DNA of 64,000 nucleotides from Lepas anatifera (lineage: Eukaryota; Arthropoda; Thecostraca; Lepadidae), in NCBI GenBank assembly GCA_034440635.1, contig JAOTON010001713.1, forward strand, positions 620,001-684,000, written 5' to 3'. A program made the translations under genes and the position numbers. Shown here piece by piece: positions 10,680 to 20,984 of the stretch (positions are counted from its first letter, which is position 1; the number at the start of each line of letters is the position of its first letter). Under the pieces are notes generated by a model that was given only the letters and a program-made list of their open reading frames with translations, did no database searches and had not been told where the DNA came from.

Positions 10680-11765
10680 TACGATTCCTATTATGACGTA
10701 TGCTATTATATCAAAGCAAAGGTTATTCAGTGTTTAGATCAAGGTTACAGGTCAATTTTAAAGGTCACTGGCCTTGATGATCAAGGCTTGATCAAAGGTC
10801 ATTGGTAAGCTTGGGCACAGCGCTAGTTATAGCGTAAATTAGGCATAATATGTTGGGTTGTGCCGTAATAGGTCAATGACCTTGAAGGACCTTGACGCCA
10901 AAAATTGCAGACATTGTTTAGAGCCTTCCCTTTTGGCCTCAGCCCTGTTCTAGAGTATTCGAGCCCCGCTCCGGCCCGTTGGGGGGGGGTGCTTGAACAC
11001 CCCCTCGAGGTCTCCCAGTGGCACGAAAAAACGTCGGCGCGAAGCGACACAGTACTTGTCGCACCTTAACATTGATCAATTCCGCAACTTTCCCTCAAAA
11101 TTTAAGGTTGCGTCATCTCAGGTCAGGTCACCAGTGCAGGTCAAGTGACCTCACCCCAAAAAATGTTTAAGTTGGCGTAAGTAAGAAAACGGTGAATCTA
11201 TCGAATTCAAACTTGTACCATATAATGGGCCCAAAAAGTACTGATACATTTATTGCGGGATTTTTCCCTTCGATGGCCTAGGGACAGGTACGAATCATGA
11301 TCTCTCCATTGAAAATGCATGGGGTAAAACGGAAACTTGCCGAAAAATTGCTGTATGTCTGCAGACGCCGCTTGGAATACCTTCGGATTCCCCAAATCAT
11401 GGTATCCTAGGCCTCTTTATCGGTTCATGTTGGAAGTTTAGACATGTTACCTCTGAAAGTTCATCTGGGGCTTCCTACGCAGGTTTTAAGACTTGGGTTA
11501 ATTGCTTTGCAGGAAATATTGATAAACCCGTATTTTGATATCATTTTTTTGCTATTGTGAGTTGATTCATATGCATACTGACTATGCTAGGCTAGATGGT
11601 GACCTTGACCTAGCCTTAGGTCAGGTCATTTTTATGTTTTGACCTAGTATAGTCATATTATGCATTATTTGATGATTCGCCGTAACGAGAGGAAGCGAAG
11701 TGTGCCTAAAAATGATTCTAGCTCAACTCTGGTAGATTCTAGAGTATATACACAGAGACATGTTG
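10680..11765 (+). mobile_element. Fragments of TTAA superfamily (P-like, then B-like)
   Basis: 10680-10960 has AAGGTCA/TGACCT words and ATGACGTATG text also found at 19190-19560. From about 10961 the sequence matches subfamily B: the GC-rich stretch with GGTGCTTGAACACCCCC, then GGCGCGAAGCG, AGGTCAGGTCACCAGTGCAGG and a body resembling B1 (40578-41557) up to about 11760, including GTGACCTTGACCTAGCC. I find no TTAA at either boundary, so ends were lost or rearranged. Confidence 0.65.
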
Positions 11766-11774
11766 TAAGCTTTG

Positions 11775-12530
11775 TCTCGGGGGAGGGGCCCTAGCGCTGA
11801 TCGCGGGAAAAATCCCCAATGGCCCCCAGGGGCCCTCAGGGAGTCAGGAAATCTGGCGTGGGTGGAATCCGGTAGGAGGGATTTTGGGTCTCCAAAATCA
11901 GCTGAGGGGTCCGTGCCAGTTAAGGGGGCCCCAGATAAGGGCCCCCGACGAGCTAATTTGACCTCAGCGCCAACACAGGATTCTCAAGACCAGCGTGGGG
12001 TGCCTACCTATTTAAACGGTTTCTAAATAAGCTCAGGAACCCAAAACTAACCCAAGGGTCCAATTTTCAACTCATGGGGCCCAGACACTCTGAGGGGAAC
12101 CTGCAGAAGCTCAGAAGGCCCATAAAACTAATAGGGCCAGACTAGCTGGGTGCCTCGACGAACTAGTGCCCAGATACGCACAACGGGCCCCAAACAAGCT
12201 AAAGGGATCTATATCAGTTAAACGAAAACAATACCAACCCAGGGGACCCTGACCAGCTTAAGGGACACTAATCCAGCTTGGGGCTCAGAGCTCAGAGCTC
12301 CAGCTTTTAGCTCAGAGGGCCCAGGACCGGTTGAGGGGGCCCTATATCAATAAAAGGGCCCCAAAAAGCTTAATAGGCTTCAGCGGCGACATATAGGTTT
12401 CAAGTTCAGTGTGAGAGCCTGGTTAACTAAAGCGGTCCCAGGTCAGCTGAGGGTACTCGATATAAACTCATTGAAGTCACTTTAAACTCAGGGGCCCAGG
12501 CCCGCAGAGGTTCTGCGGCCTATGAGGCTC
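11775..12530. repeat. Degenerate ~20-bp GGGCCC minisatellite
   Basis: Repeated variants of AGCTNAGGGGGCCCCAGA spaced by about 20-25 bases, for example GGGGGCCCCAGATAAGGGCC near 11925 and GAGGGGGCCCTATATCAATA near 12335. The period is poor but the GGGCCC palindrome and the words AGCT and CAG recur. The open frame 11772-12026 falls inside and is not a gene. 12531-12844 shows nothing further. Confidence 0.7.
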
Positions 12531-12852
12531 AGGTTAGCGTCAATCGGGTATTTCAGTATTGAGCCGTTAGCCAGGACAACTGTGATAAGTGGAGGTGGTG
12601 GATACGACACCTCAGTTTTTACCATGACCGAATATAACTGTATTATTTGCTCATCGTGCTTCAGTTAGTGTCAGTGGGTGCTTTCAGCATTTTCTACCAC
12701 GGTACCAGTCGTTAGCTGGCCCGAAATATGCTTGATGGTAAACGTGAACATGTCCTCACTGAGAGGAAGCTTTCATGAAAATAAGCATTTACAAATCCTT
12801 TCTTAAACGCGTTCTTCATTGACGCTGGCCGCCTTTTGGGTGGTAAATTGGC

Positions 12853-13376
12853 CAGTGGCGGATCCAAGGGGGAGGGAAAAAACATTCCCCAAACGAAAAA
12901 GCTCGGGGCAAAACTGCGTTTTCGCCCCCAAAGCGATCGACCTCCTTTTTTCCCCTACTCCTTCTCAGTTTATAAGCAAGATTTTGGTGTTCCAACTCTC
13001 AACTTCAAACAGAACATAAGTTGATAAGATGTTCCCTGGCCTGTCCCCTTGAATCCAAAAATGTAAAATACACTGAAGATTATATATTCGGGCACAGCTC
13101 TTCATCAGAATCATGGAGTAAATATCAATAATTATCATTATAGTATAGCCAGACCTCCATAGTATAGCAAGTCATAGTATAGCCAGCCTTGGATAGGAAG
13201 AAGTATCTCGAGCCCATATTTTTCACCCCGTGAAATTTTTTTGGCTTTTCGCCTCAAATACCCAACATTCTACGGGCAAGTGATATTGGTAGCGCAGCTT
13301 TTTACTGCGTGACGTTTTTTTTTGCTTTTCGACTTTGGTTTGCCCCTCCCAAACCGACCGGCTAGATCCGCCACTG
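12853..13376. mobile_element. hAT MITE (524 bp) nested in the composite element
   Basis: Exact 8-bp duplication AAATTGGC at 12845-12852 and 13377-13384. The left end is CAGTGGCGGATCCAAGG and the right end on the other strand is CAGTGGCGGATCTA. The target AAATTGGC|GCCCC lies in the GGCGCC-type text of the larger hAT element, so this insertion is the younger of the two. The interior holds two TTTTTT-GGCTTTTCG-like stretches and no transposase. Confidence 0.9.
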
Positions 13377-13474
13377 AAATTGGCGCCCCTCAGGTTCGGC
13401 GCCCCCCAGGTTCGGCGCCCTCCGAGCCTGGCCCCCCCCCCCCTTAACGAAATCCTAGATCCGTCAGATTTCAC

Positions 13475-14040
13475 TTCAACAGTGAGGGTCTGAAGTACCT
13501 TTCGAGCTTCGTTCTAAATTGTTCTAAATATCAGAATATTTTAAACCCTCATTTTTAGATTGTTTTGTGGCAAGCTTAAATGAAAATGGGCAGATATTGG
13601 CAATACCCTCCATTATACCACAACCCAACCACAGCCAGATACTGCCCGTAAAAAGGCGCCTGCATTAGCATTCTGATTCCACTGACTATAGGAAATACCA
13701 GTGCACACTGACCACAAGAAATTGGTTCCGCGTTTTTTCTTTTGTCCTATAAACAAGGAGAGACAAGAAATAACTCTTGCCTTCTCTTAAAGCACCCACA
13801 AACTAAAGCAAACTCTTACCTTATAAACAAACAAATAAACACACTACACAAACTGAAGTGACTTCGCCGCAGAAATACAGATGTGTTCAATTACAGCCGA
13901 CAGCACTACTGGCACATTATGGTTGGTACTACTTATGGCATTGTTCTAATTGATTTCGTAGAAAATGGTTTTCGAAACAAATTGTTTACCTCCCAGAAAC
14001 AGCCTGAAGATCCCCTACACACAACGGTGGAAAAACGGAT
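13475..14040. other. No gene recognised
   Basis: Unremarkable sequence between the composite hAT-type element and the 48-bp tandem repeat. I see no coding region or known repeat. Confidence 0.4.
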
Positions 14041-14044
14041 CGTG

Positions 14045-14150
14045 GGGGAAATATTACCCACAATACATCTTGGTCCACCGCTATCAGGGGAAATATTACC
14101 CAGAATGCATCTGGGTCTACTGTCATCAGGGGAAATATTACCCATAATGC
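14045..14150. repeat. 48-bp tandem repeat, about 2.4 copies
   Basis: GGGGAAATATTACCCA starts at about 14045, 14090 and 14130, followed each time by variants of AATGCATCTGGGTC and a CCACCG/CTACTG spacer. Each unit contains the near-palindrome GGGAAATATTACCC, able to form a small hairpin. The repeat adjoins the second copy of the 363-bp MITE. Confidence 0.8.
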
Positions 14151-14176
14151 CTCACAACTTTGGAGTACCCGTCCTT

Positions 14177-14515
14177 TACTACCCTGAGTGCCAGTGCCCT
14201 TGGCGACAGGAGCGAGTGGTGCGAATTTTATCAACCTGATGCAAATTTCTGAGACTGGTGTGAGAAAGGTGACACTGAAAACCTAACAAATAATGGCTAA
14301 ATGGTTATAATGACATAGGAGGGGCCTTATAAAAAGTCCTCCAATAACTACCTAATAAGAGAGGTAGCATTGCATTGTGTGGGTGGGAATGAGTGCGCTT
14401 TTCTCCTGGTATATTGCAGATCGGTGCTAATTTTTGGTGGCTGACGGTGTGAGAATTTTAGGTGGCTGGTGCGACTCATTTGGCCTGCTGCCCTACTTTG
14501 CTGACTGAGCAATAC
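14177..14515. mobile_element. Second, diverged copy of the 363-bp MITE
   Basis: Matches 5590-5920 along most of its length: CAGTGCCCTTGGCGACAGG, GGTGACACTGAAAACC, AATAATGGCTA, TAATAAGAGAGGTAGCATTG and GGCTGGTGCGACTC all recur in order. The outermost terminal repeats are weak (ACTTTGCTGAC at the right), so boundaries are approximate. 14520-14930 beyond it holds nothing I recognise. Confidence 0.8.
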
Positions 14516-14934
14516 AAAACACTTTGTTTATTATTGAAATAGAGGTATATCCGCTTCTCAGGCCAGGTCAGGCTTTTCTTGTCATTTTAAGAGGTTTGCT
14601 TCAAGGTGGTTCCAAATGAAATACAGGATATGTACAGATTATCCCTGTTTTCAAAATATACCTACAGGCATTAATGCTAATTCACCATAATAAGATGGCG
14701 TAGCTTTGTTGGTTGCATTGCTCATTTACCAAAAAGATACTGGGTTTCCTGAGATAAGTAAGAAGTAACTAAAGGAGTTTCCTGATGTTGATCATTTTGT
14801 CATGCTCTTGGGATTCATACTTTGATACCTTAAAAGTATCAAGCTCTAAAGTGGTGCAGTATCAGGCTTAAGTTTGGTACCATTTGTGAATTACATGTGT
14901 CAGCAAGTCACATGATGCCTCACATCGGCGCCCC

Positions 14935-15122
14935 TTCCAGTTAGGGGCACCGTCACAGAGTTTTTACAGGGGGGACAGACCCCAGCTGGTGCTGACCTGG
15001 GAAGGCGAATTTTGAGCATATTTGGTACCTGACAGCATGAATGGCAATGGACCAAAAATTTGGAGGGGCATCCTTTTGGTTGGCCAACAGGGGAGATGCC
15101 CCCGCTTTCGGCGCCCATGCTT
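14935..15122. repeat. ~190-bp dispersed repeat (copy 1)
   Basis: Shares long blocks with 55264-55453: TTTTTACAGGGGGG, GGCTGGTGCTGACC-like text, TTTGAGCATATTTGGTACC, TGACAGCAT, GGTTGGCCAACAGGG and a GCCCCC/TTTCGGCGCCCATGC end. Terminal GGCGCC words hint at a link to the hAT-like GGCGCC units. Class not determined. Confidence 0.7.
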
Positions 15123-15325
15123 CTAGTGATGTGAACCAAAGTTTGAGGTTGACATGCTGGGTGAATCAACCCCACATGCTTCAGCAAGCTTGGCTTTGCA
15201 CATTAGACATCTACAGCTGACATTTATTGCGTATTTACTCCAGGAAAATACAGTGGATGGTACGATTCTATGCAAAGGGTGGGAAGTTGAGGTACACTGT
15301 TTTTACCATTCTTGTACCATTTTAA

Positions 15326-16307
15326 CATGCCCAGCTGGGGTCTCTTGCATGACGCGCCCCCTTCGTAGCTCGGTCCCCACGAAAACTAAAGGAAAATTAT
15401 GGGTGGTGTTGGAAAGCTCTTGACAAGACGAAGCGATTTTATACGAAAAATTTTCATGTCAAGTCAATATTGAGGTCAGCATAGGTCAAAGAAGATTCCA
15501 TAGGCTTACAACAGAGCAGTGTACGTTTCTCTCTCTAGATCTGCCCTCAGGGGAGCTAGAGCAAATCTTTATGCATCATTGGATTCCTCTCATCGCTGCA
15601 AATTGAATGATGTATAATATGACCTTCCTAGGTCAAATAGTGAACATGACTTGACCTCGAGCTAGGTCAGGGTCAGAGAGTGACCCGGTATCGTCATGTT
15701 GCATATCAATCGACTTCTCGTGACAATATAAACACAATGCAAGCAAAATTGGAGCTTTATCTCAATTCAATGACCAGTTATTGGCCAAACAATCACTCTA
15801 TACTCCCGTGACCTGATATGACCTTTGAGAGGTCAGATGGTTGAAAACTCAACTCAATTTTCAAGATCGTGGTAAGAATAGACGGTTTGAGGATTTTCAG
15901 CTTTATCTATGGAATATTTACTGAAAACGAGCCCATTCTATTTTTCACCATAGACTTATAATGGGGTGACCAAGAAATTAACCCCACCTTAGGTAAAAAA
16001 TAAAGAAATTCCGAGATAGCAGATTTGTAGACCTTAATGATTTTATCATATTGTGGAAGTTTCAAAGTGATCGGTTCGCTGATGTTCCCTGGGCACCGCT
16101 TCAAACTCGTAATTTTAGGTTTTGATGTCGGGTCACTTGACCTTGAATAGCTCCTTGACCAGACATGACCTTAACTCAAAGATTTGGTCAGAAGTGAAAA
16201 ATTGATTAGGAATAAGGTACTGTAAGTTTCGTTGCTCTGCGTCTCTTCGTTTTTGAGATATCTGGAAAAAACCAGGAGAGGCGAATTTCACCCCTGCGGG
16301 GCGCGTG
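15326..16307 (-). mobile_element. TTAA element C3 (reverse orientation)
   Basis: TTAA at 15322-15325 and 16308-16311. The right end, read inward on the minus strand, is CACGCGCCCCGCAGGGG, close to C1. The left end CATGCCCAGCTGGGG followed by TCTCTTGCATGACGCGCCCC is the end with the doubled terminal repeat. The body is the reverse of C1 with many differences, including AGGTCA words and the phrase for C1's CAATAATGCATGAAT region. An old copy. Confidence 0.8.
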
Positions 16308-16311
16308 TTAA

Positions 16312-16854
16312 ATTCACAGACGCACACTGCCCATTTCCCCATGTTGACCTACAACCCCTATGTATGTTTGGTAAGCTATGGCCGATGGAGTTGCCGCCTA
16401 CTGGAGATTGCGCGGCAACTTGCCGGTCGCCGCATTGTGAGAAGTTATTCGGCGGCGGCGGCTTCCCCACCTGGGCCTGCGGCAACGGTAGTCGCCTGGG
16501 TAACTGTGGCCCAACCCGGGCCAGCGGCAGCGACCGCCCAACCCGGGCCTGCGGCGGCTCCTTGGAACAGCGGTGGCCCCCTCTGATTCAGTCAGTCCTC
16601 GACACACTCGTGAACGTGACACCGGCGATATATCGACGGAGGAGATGCCTCAACTGTTCGATGAGCCGATGTGCAGTCTACGGCGTCATGGTCTCCCCCA
16701 CCTCCCCCCAACTATCCATCGCCTCGCGCCTCACGAACACCGTCGCCTCCCGCCTCCGGCCTTGCCAGTGCCGTCACCCCCGCCTCACCAGTGCCGTCAC
16801 CTCCCACATCACTAGTTCCGTCACCTCGCGTACACGGATCTTGGGGGGGGGTTA
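16312..16854. other. GC- and CpG-rich region with low-complexity open frames
   Basis: A sharp GC-rich island with short tandem words: CCCAACCCGGGCC occurs twice near 16510-16550 with GCGGC spacers, and CCAGTGCCGTCACC recurs near 16765-16800. Open frames overlap on both strands (for example 16232-16855 plus, 207 codons) and give only Pro/Ala/Arg-rich text without any domain. This could be a CpG-rich 5' exon, a transposon gag-like segment or a decayed satellite. I do not call a gene. Confidence 0.45.
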
Positions 16855-17478
16855 GGATGGACCCTCGGCGCCATCTGAAATGGTCATGGCAACCCCCTGA
16901 AAGTTGAATAGCGCCCCCTGAAATGTCGCTTCCCATCCCCCCTAGAATGCGAGAATCGGCGCCCACCCATAGGATTTTGCGCCCACCTGAAAAGTTTTGC
17001 AGGCAAGAAGTGGCACCCACTGGAAAGGTGCCCCCGATCGGCAATGTCGGCGCCGTCTAGGCCTTCCCGGGGGCGCCATCCGGACCAGGGGGCGCCACCT
17101 TGGACCGGCAAAATATTTCAGGCGGGCGCAAAATCCTAACAATGGGCGCCGATTTTCGCATCTTTGGAGAAAAGGTGAAAAGCGATATTTCAGGGGCGCC
17201 ATCAACCCTTCAGGCGGCACCGTAACCATCCAGGGCATAAGCAGAATCCAGCGGGTGGGGTACGTGTCCCTCCGATTGACGCTCGGCGCCCCCTAAAATG
17301 GTCACAGCGCTGCCCTGAAATGTCGGTTCTCACCCCTCCCTCCCCAGGATGTGAAAATCGGTGCCCACCGATATGATTTGGCGCCCACCACATAGTTTTT
17401 TGGTCAAAAGTGGCACCCTCCTGGTCTGGATGGTGCCAACCCGGAAAAGGTGCCCCGATCGGCTATCCGGGATCCGCC
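16855..17478. repeat. Array of three GGCGCC hAT-like units in +/-/+ orientation
   Basis: Three copies of the 4.9-kb unit: 16860-17050 forward, 17070-17235 reversed, 17284-17478 forward. Diagnostic phrases are GGCGCCCACC, ATAGGATTTTGCGCCC and AAAAGTGGCACCC, with the reversed form GGGCGCAAAATCCTA in the middle. The array ends with GGGATCCGCCTATG, a hAT-type terminus. Repeated insertion or unequal exchange between units would give this pattern. Confidence 0.65.
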
Positions 17479-18319
17479 TATGATTCAGGGGCACACATGG
17501 TCGATAGGAGGGGCACCTGCCCCTTTAATTGACCCCCGATCTGTATGGTGATGGGAAAAATGTCTGCCTGACTGCCGCAAAAAATTGGTAACGATCAAAT
17601 AATTTCAATCAAATATTTAACTTTTGTTCCTAAACACACGTAAAATAACGATCGTAGCTCATATACCGTGAGAAAAGAAACATTAGAGAACAAACTTTTC
17701 CCGAACACGTTCCCCGAACGCGACCTCTCTCTCTCTCTCGGGCCTTGAACGCGGCCATGCTGCTCCCAGAATACTGTCCGATGATTGGTTCTTGGCTATG
17801 ACGTTGGCAGTGACGTCAAGCGGGCAAGTCCTGCATAAATCACCGACCTCAAAATTCGCTCCTGCATATGGAAGCCTCTGAAAAATCTCTCCAGACAAAT
17901 CTGGAGACCGAAAAGACGGGGTCTAGAGGCTTGGGTGTCTTTTGAAAAAAACCGACCCTGGAGGTCGGTTTTTTTCAAAAAGACGCCCAAGATCTTGGGA
18001 TATTTCCAAAATATATATCCATTAATTTAGATTTATCTATTGAATTTAATGCCAGGAAAAGCTCAGAATCAAGATATTTAGGGTCATTCCTTTCAATTTT
18101 GGGTAAGCATATTTCTCAAACTTCTAGAGTTTCACTGAAATGAACACTGTTTTTTGGCTTGGGAAATGTTAAAAAAACTACCAAAAGACACCCAAGGTTG
18201 GTTTCAATTTATTCACGCTGTGAAAACGGCTATTAATTCACATTCACACACCTCCCCAAACGCATCATTTCAAGCATTGTTCACAGCCTGGTTTTCTCTC
18301 ACGTTCGATACTGTATTTC
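17479..18319. other. No gene recognised; contains a strong hairpin
   Basis: Mostly unremarkable text with a short CT run near 17725-17738, the hairpin at 17930-17991 and, at 18186-18200, a further copy of the arm text CAAAAGACACCCAAGG. No gene seen. Confidence 0.4.
17930..17991. repeat. Hairpin with ~28-bp arms
   Basis: Left arm CTTGGGTGTCTTTTG plus AAAAAAACCGACC, a loop of five bases CTGGA, then GGTCGGTTTTTTTCAAAAA plus GACGCCCAAG. The arms differ at only one or two positions. It resembles the tip of a fold-back element or a microRNA-precursor shape, though the A/T runs make the latter unlikely. Confidence 0.8.
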
Positions 18320-18722
18320 AGTGTACGGCAACTTTTCGGACAAAAACCTTCGAAAAATTAAGAAATTATAAACTTCAGCGCAAAATTAGTATCCGGTCGC
18401 CGAAAGTTTGATCATATATCGGACGTATTGAGAGGTCCAGGCTGGCTCAGTTCCAGACAGATGACAAAATATCACACCCTCACCCATGTCCACAACATCA
18501 TCGGAACTAAACAACCGATAGCGCTATCCTCATCCCTTCAACACAACACTGACATCCATGCCCGACAAACACGTCCATTTCAACAGTTCCACTTGCCGAG
18601 GATACGGACAGAGGCTGGCCGGCGGTAGTTCATATACAGGGCCCCATGTTGTATAATGATCTGCCGCCGAATCTCCCTGAACTGCGGATGGCTGGCTTCA
18701 AAAAACCACTCGCTCGCTGATT
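18320..18722 (+). pseudogene. C-terminal fragment of a CR1-like LINE
   Basis: Across two frames the translation gives text like SGRRKFDHISDV near 18390-18425, then LPRIRTEAGRR at about 18590-18627 and YNDLPPNLPEL near 18650-18685. These match the C-terminal part of the LINE at 27.78-28.1 kb (VSGRRRYDHISDV, LPRIRTEAGRRR, ALNSLQLVP). Only this 3' segment is present. 18723-19189 shows nothing else. Confidence 0.75.
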
Positions 18723-19189
18723 AAAGAGTTAGTTCCGCCGGATGCGAACTGTAAGATGTGTAGTATCGAATTGTTTTGTTTTTTGTTGCGCCGATTACAC
18801 TGGTTAACAGCCAAAATGGATCCGGCACGTGAACACCTGTTCCTGCCTATTTTGATACCGCTGATTTCAAATTTAGTAACCGTTTTTTTGCCATCGGAAC
18901 TAGTTTCTTCTCCAGAGCATACCTGTTGTATAGCCCCTACACTTTTCACACACTGTCATCAGCCTAGCCTTTTGTGGAAAAATATAGATCAAGGATGTCG
19001 AGAATCTGGATTATCTGCACCCAGACAATGCAGCTTATCAATATACATGTGAACTTATTGCAACGAAAGACTACCTCGCATTCAAGTACATTAACATTGT
19101 ACATTGAACAAGGTTTGCGCTCGGTCGCACAAGCTCGCCGGTATTGTTGACCGAGAGGTGACGTCGCAAAATTATATGATGAGGATTTT

Positions 19190-19560
19190 ATGTCAGTCAC
19201 CTCCCTTGAAGGTCGGGTCTAAGTAAAAAGTCACAGGTCAAGGTCATACCACCATTTCAAGGTCATTGACCTTAGTGCCTTTGGTCGGATGATGCCGCCT
19301 AATATGACGTATGTAATGCGATGAGGTCATACGCTAGGTCACTCAATGTTGAGCTCAAAGTCGCAGGTTCAAGACAAAGGTCATGGGTCAAGGTCAAACC
19401 TTATTTTCCGCCAGACGGTTGTCATAGTGCTAGTTGCAGTGCACGTTATGGCCAAAACGTAATATTTTGACGTCAAAGGTCAATGGCCTTGAACGACCTT
19501 GGCCTAAAAGTTTCAGAGAACATTGCCTCAGAGCTTTCCTCTGTTACTTTAGGCCACCGA
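19190..19560. mobile_element. Fragment of TTAA superfamily rich in AGGTCA words
   Basis: Dense half-sites, for example CACAGGTCAAGGTCATACC, TTCAAGGTCATTGACCTTAG (AGGTCA-T-TGACCT) and GTCAAAGGTCAATGGCCTTG. The words AATATGACGTATG and TGACGTCAAAGGTCAATGG resemble 10680-10960 and the P element at 1.2-2.1 kb. No TTAA ends are visible. Confidence 0.55.
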
Positions 19561-20271
19561 CGCCGATCCACCTCGTCGAATCGAACTCGTACTCGTATCG
19601 AACTCTAACTCGTAATCACGCGTGCGTGCGCGTCCGTGCTGGTCCGTTCGCGTCCCCCTCCACACTCATCGCTCCCGAATCGCGGTGCCATCCTCTACAT
19701 ATCAGTTCTCTCCTTTTGTTGTAGCGTGCATATCTTTATGTATGAATGTATGAATACATGTTGTGGATCTACTTTCTCTCCATGGATCTGGCTTCTCATC
19801 GCATAATGACGGCATTTCCCAATGGCTACCCTGCACATACAGAATTTGACCTATATGGCCTCGTTTTACATTCAATGTATTGACTTAGGTCTATGAAAAT
19901 CGGGTTTAAGGTAGAATATCCTAGCCTCCACAAACCCTAAACGTTCATTTTCCTGGACCTCTTGGGTTTTACACTGTCAATGTCACTGATGCCAAGAAGG
20001 CTTGCACAAAGACGACACATAGACATACTGGATCTCAAAATTCCGATCTGATATGGCATTTCTGCTGCCAGATTCGTGTTCAGCGCCACAAGTTACCCAA
20101 GAAACGGACTATTTTATATTGGATCCATGACAAAACTTAAATTTTGTTGACCAGTGTTATTGAACGAATCACAGGTCATATAATGTATCCACAGTGTATA
20201 CACAGGATACACATAGTGTATCTTATTCTTTAACAGTGTCTATTGTGCTTGTCTTTTTTACATGGATCGTG
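19561..20271. other. No gene recognised
   Basis: No coding region or known repeat seen. A short GTGTATAC/GGATACAC repeat lies at 20185-20222. Confidence 0.4.
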
Positions 20272-20962
20272 TTATGAAATAATTGATGGAAGGCTAAGAA
20301 TAGTCACATGTCTTTTGTGGAGTGTCCTGAAGAAGTAAAATAAATAAATAAATCTTATGGCTCGATTAGCTACTTGGGCCCTGGATCGAGGCCCGGAGAC
20401 TGCTGGTACAGGGGTCGACTGGGCGCATGGCTTGGCACTGGCAGCGTTGAGTGTAGGCTGCCTTGCTGTCGTCCTCCTCGCTTGCCTTTTAATCTGCCGA
20501 CGCAAGCGCTCCATGTTGACACCATCTACTGGGCCAATCGTCATCGGGCGGTCCGAGCGCTGGTCTCTCAAGACGGCAATGTCTTCCGAGTGCTCCGGTA
20601 CTCTGGCAGACGAAGAAATGTATAGATTATCCAGCTTGGTGCGATACCTGCCCTCAGGGGCCTTCTTCCAGCTGTGTGGCCCACCTTTTCTAGTGTAGTC
20701 CATCTCCTTCCACAGGCTGTTTATCTGAACTAGGACCTTGTCTTTTCTCCTGGTCGGGATAGAAGCCCGGTCCCACACCGAGATGGTTTCATTCGCAACT
20801 TGACTTATGATGTTTTTTACTGGAATTGGGACTATTTTGTTGCGCTCTGATTTGCAAAACGCGTCCGATCACATCCAGATTCAGAGGGAGCTTGCTGTGG
20901 GGCAGTTTGTATGCCGCCACTTGAAACTTATGATACTTTGCCTTCCGTTTTCGGGGGCTCAT
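20272..20962 (-). pseudogene. Transposon-associated protein, N-terminal part, frameshifted
   Basis: On the minus strand a frame begins at 20962 with SPRKRKAKYHKFQVAAYKLP and continues LNLDVIGRVLQIRAQQN; after a one-step frame change near 20800 it continues NIISQVANETISVWDRASIP, TRRKDKVLVQINSLWKE and a basic tail with LRRQIKRQARR. From memory this is the N-terminal part of a protein family repeated in many invertebrate genomes and linked to DNA transposons; its biochemical role is unknown to me. Fragments resembling the C-terminal part of the same family lie at 56.7-57.6 kb. An AAAT microsatellite is at 20336-20352. Confidence 0.5.
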
Positions 20963-20984
20963 ATCTGGAAAACGACACAAATTG

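Larger units (their letters stand above)
8054..13466. mobile_element. Composite hAT-type element (5.4 kb) with minisatellite cargo
   Basis: The left end is CAGTGACGGATCCAAGG, preceded by ATTTCACT (8046-8053). The right end is TAGATCCGTCAG, followed by ATTTCACT (13467-13474): an exact 8-bp duplication. The right terminal repeat matches the left except for a 2-bp deletion near its tip. hAT transposases make 8-bp duplications and CAGTGGCGGATC-like termini are common in hAT MITEs. Inside are the GGCGCC minisatellite, fragments of TTAA elements, the GGGCCC minisatellite and a nested hAT MITE. GGCGCCCC words occur next to both ends. No transposase is visible, so it would have moved with another element's enzyme, before or while its interior grew. 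Confidence 0.7.

Noticed and set aside
8100..13440. CRISPR-like regular repeats
   Set aside because: Repeats are short, degenerate and lack unique spacers of constant length; the context is eukaryotic.
16232..16855. 207-codon plus-strand open frame
   Set aside because: Starts inside TTAA element C3, runs through a GC-rich low-complexity stretch and has no recognisable domain; frames on the other strand are equally open.
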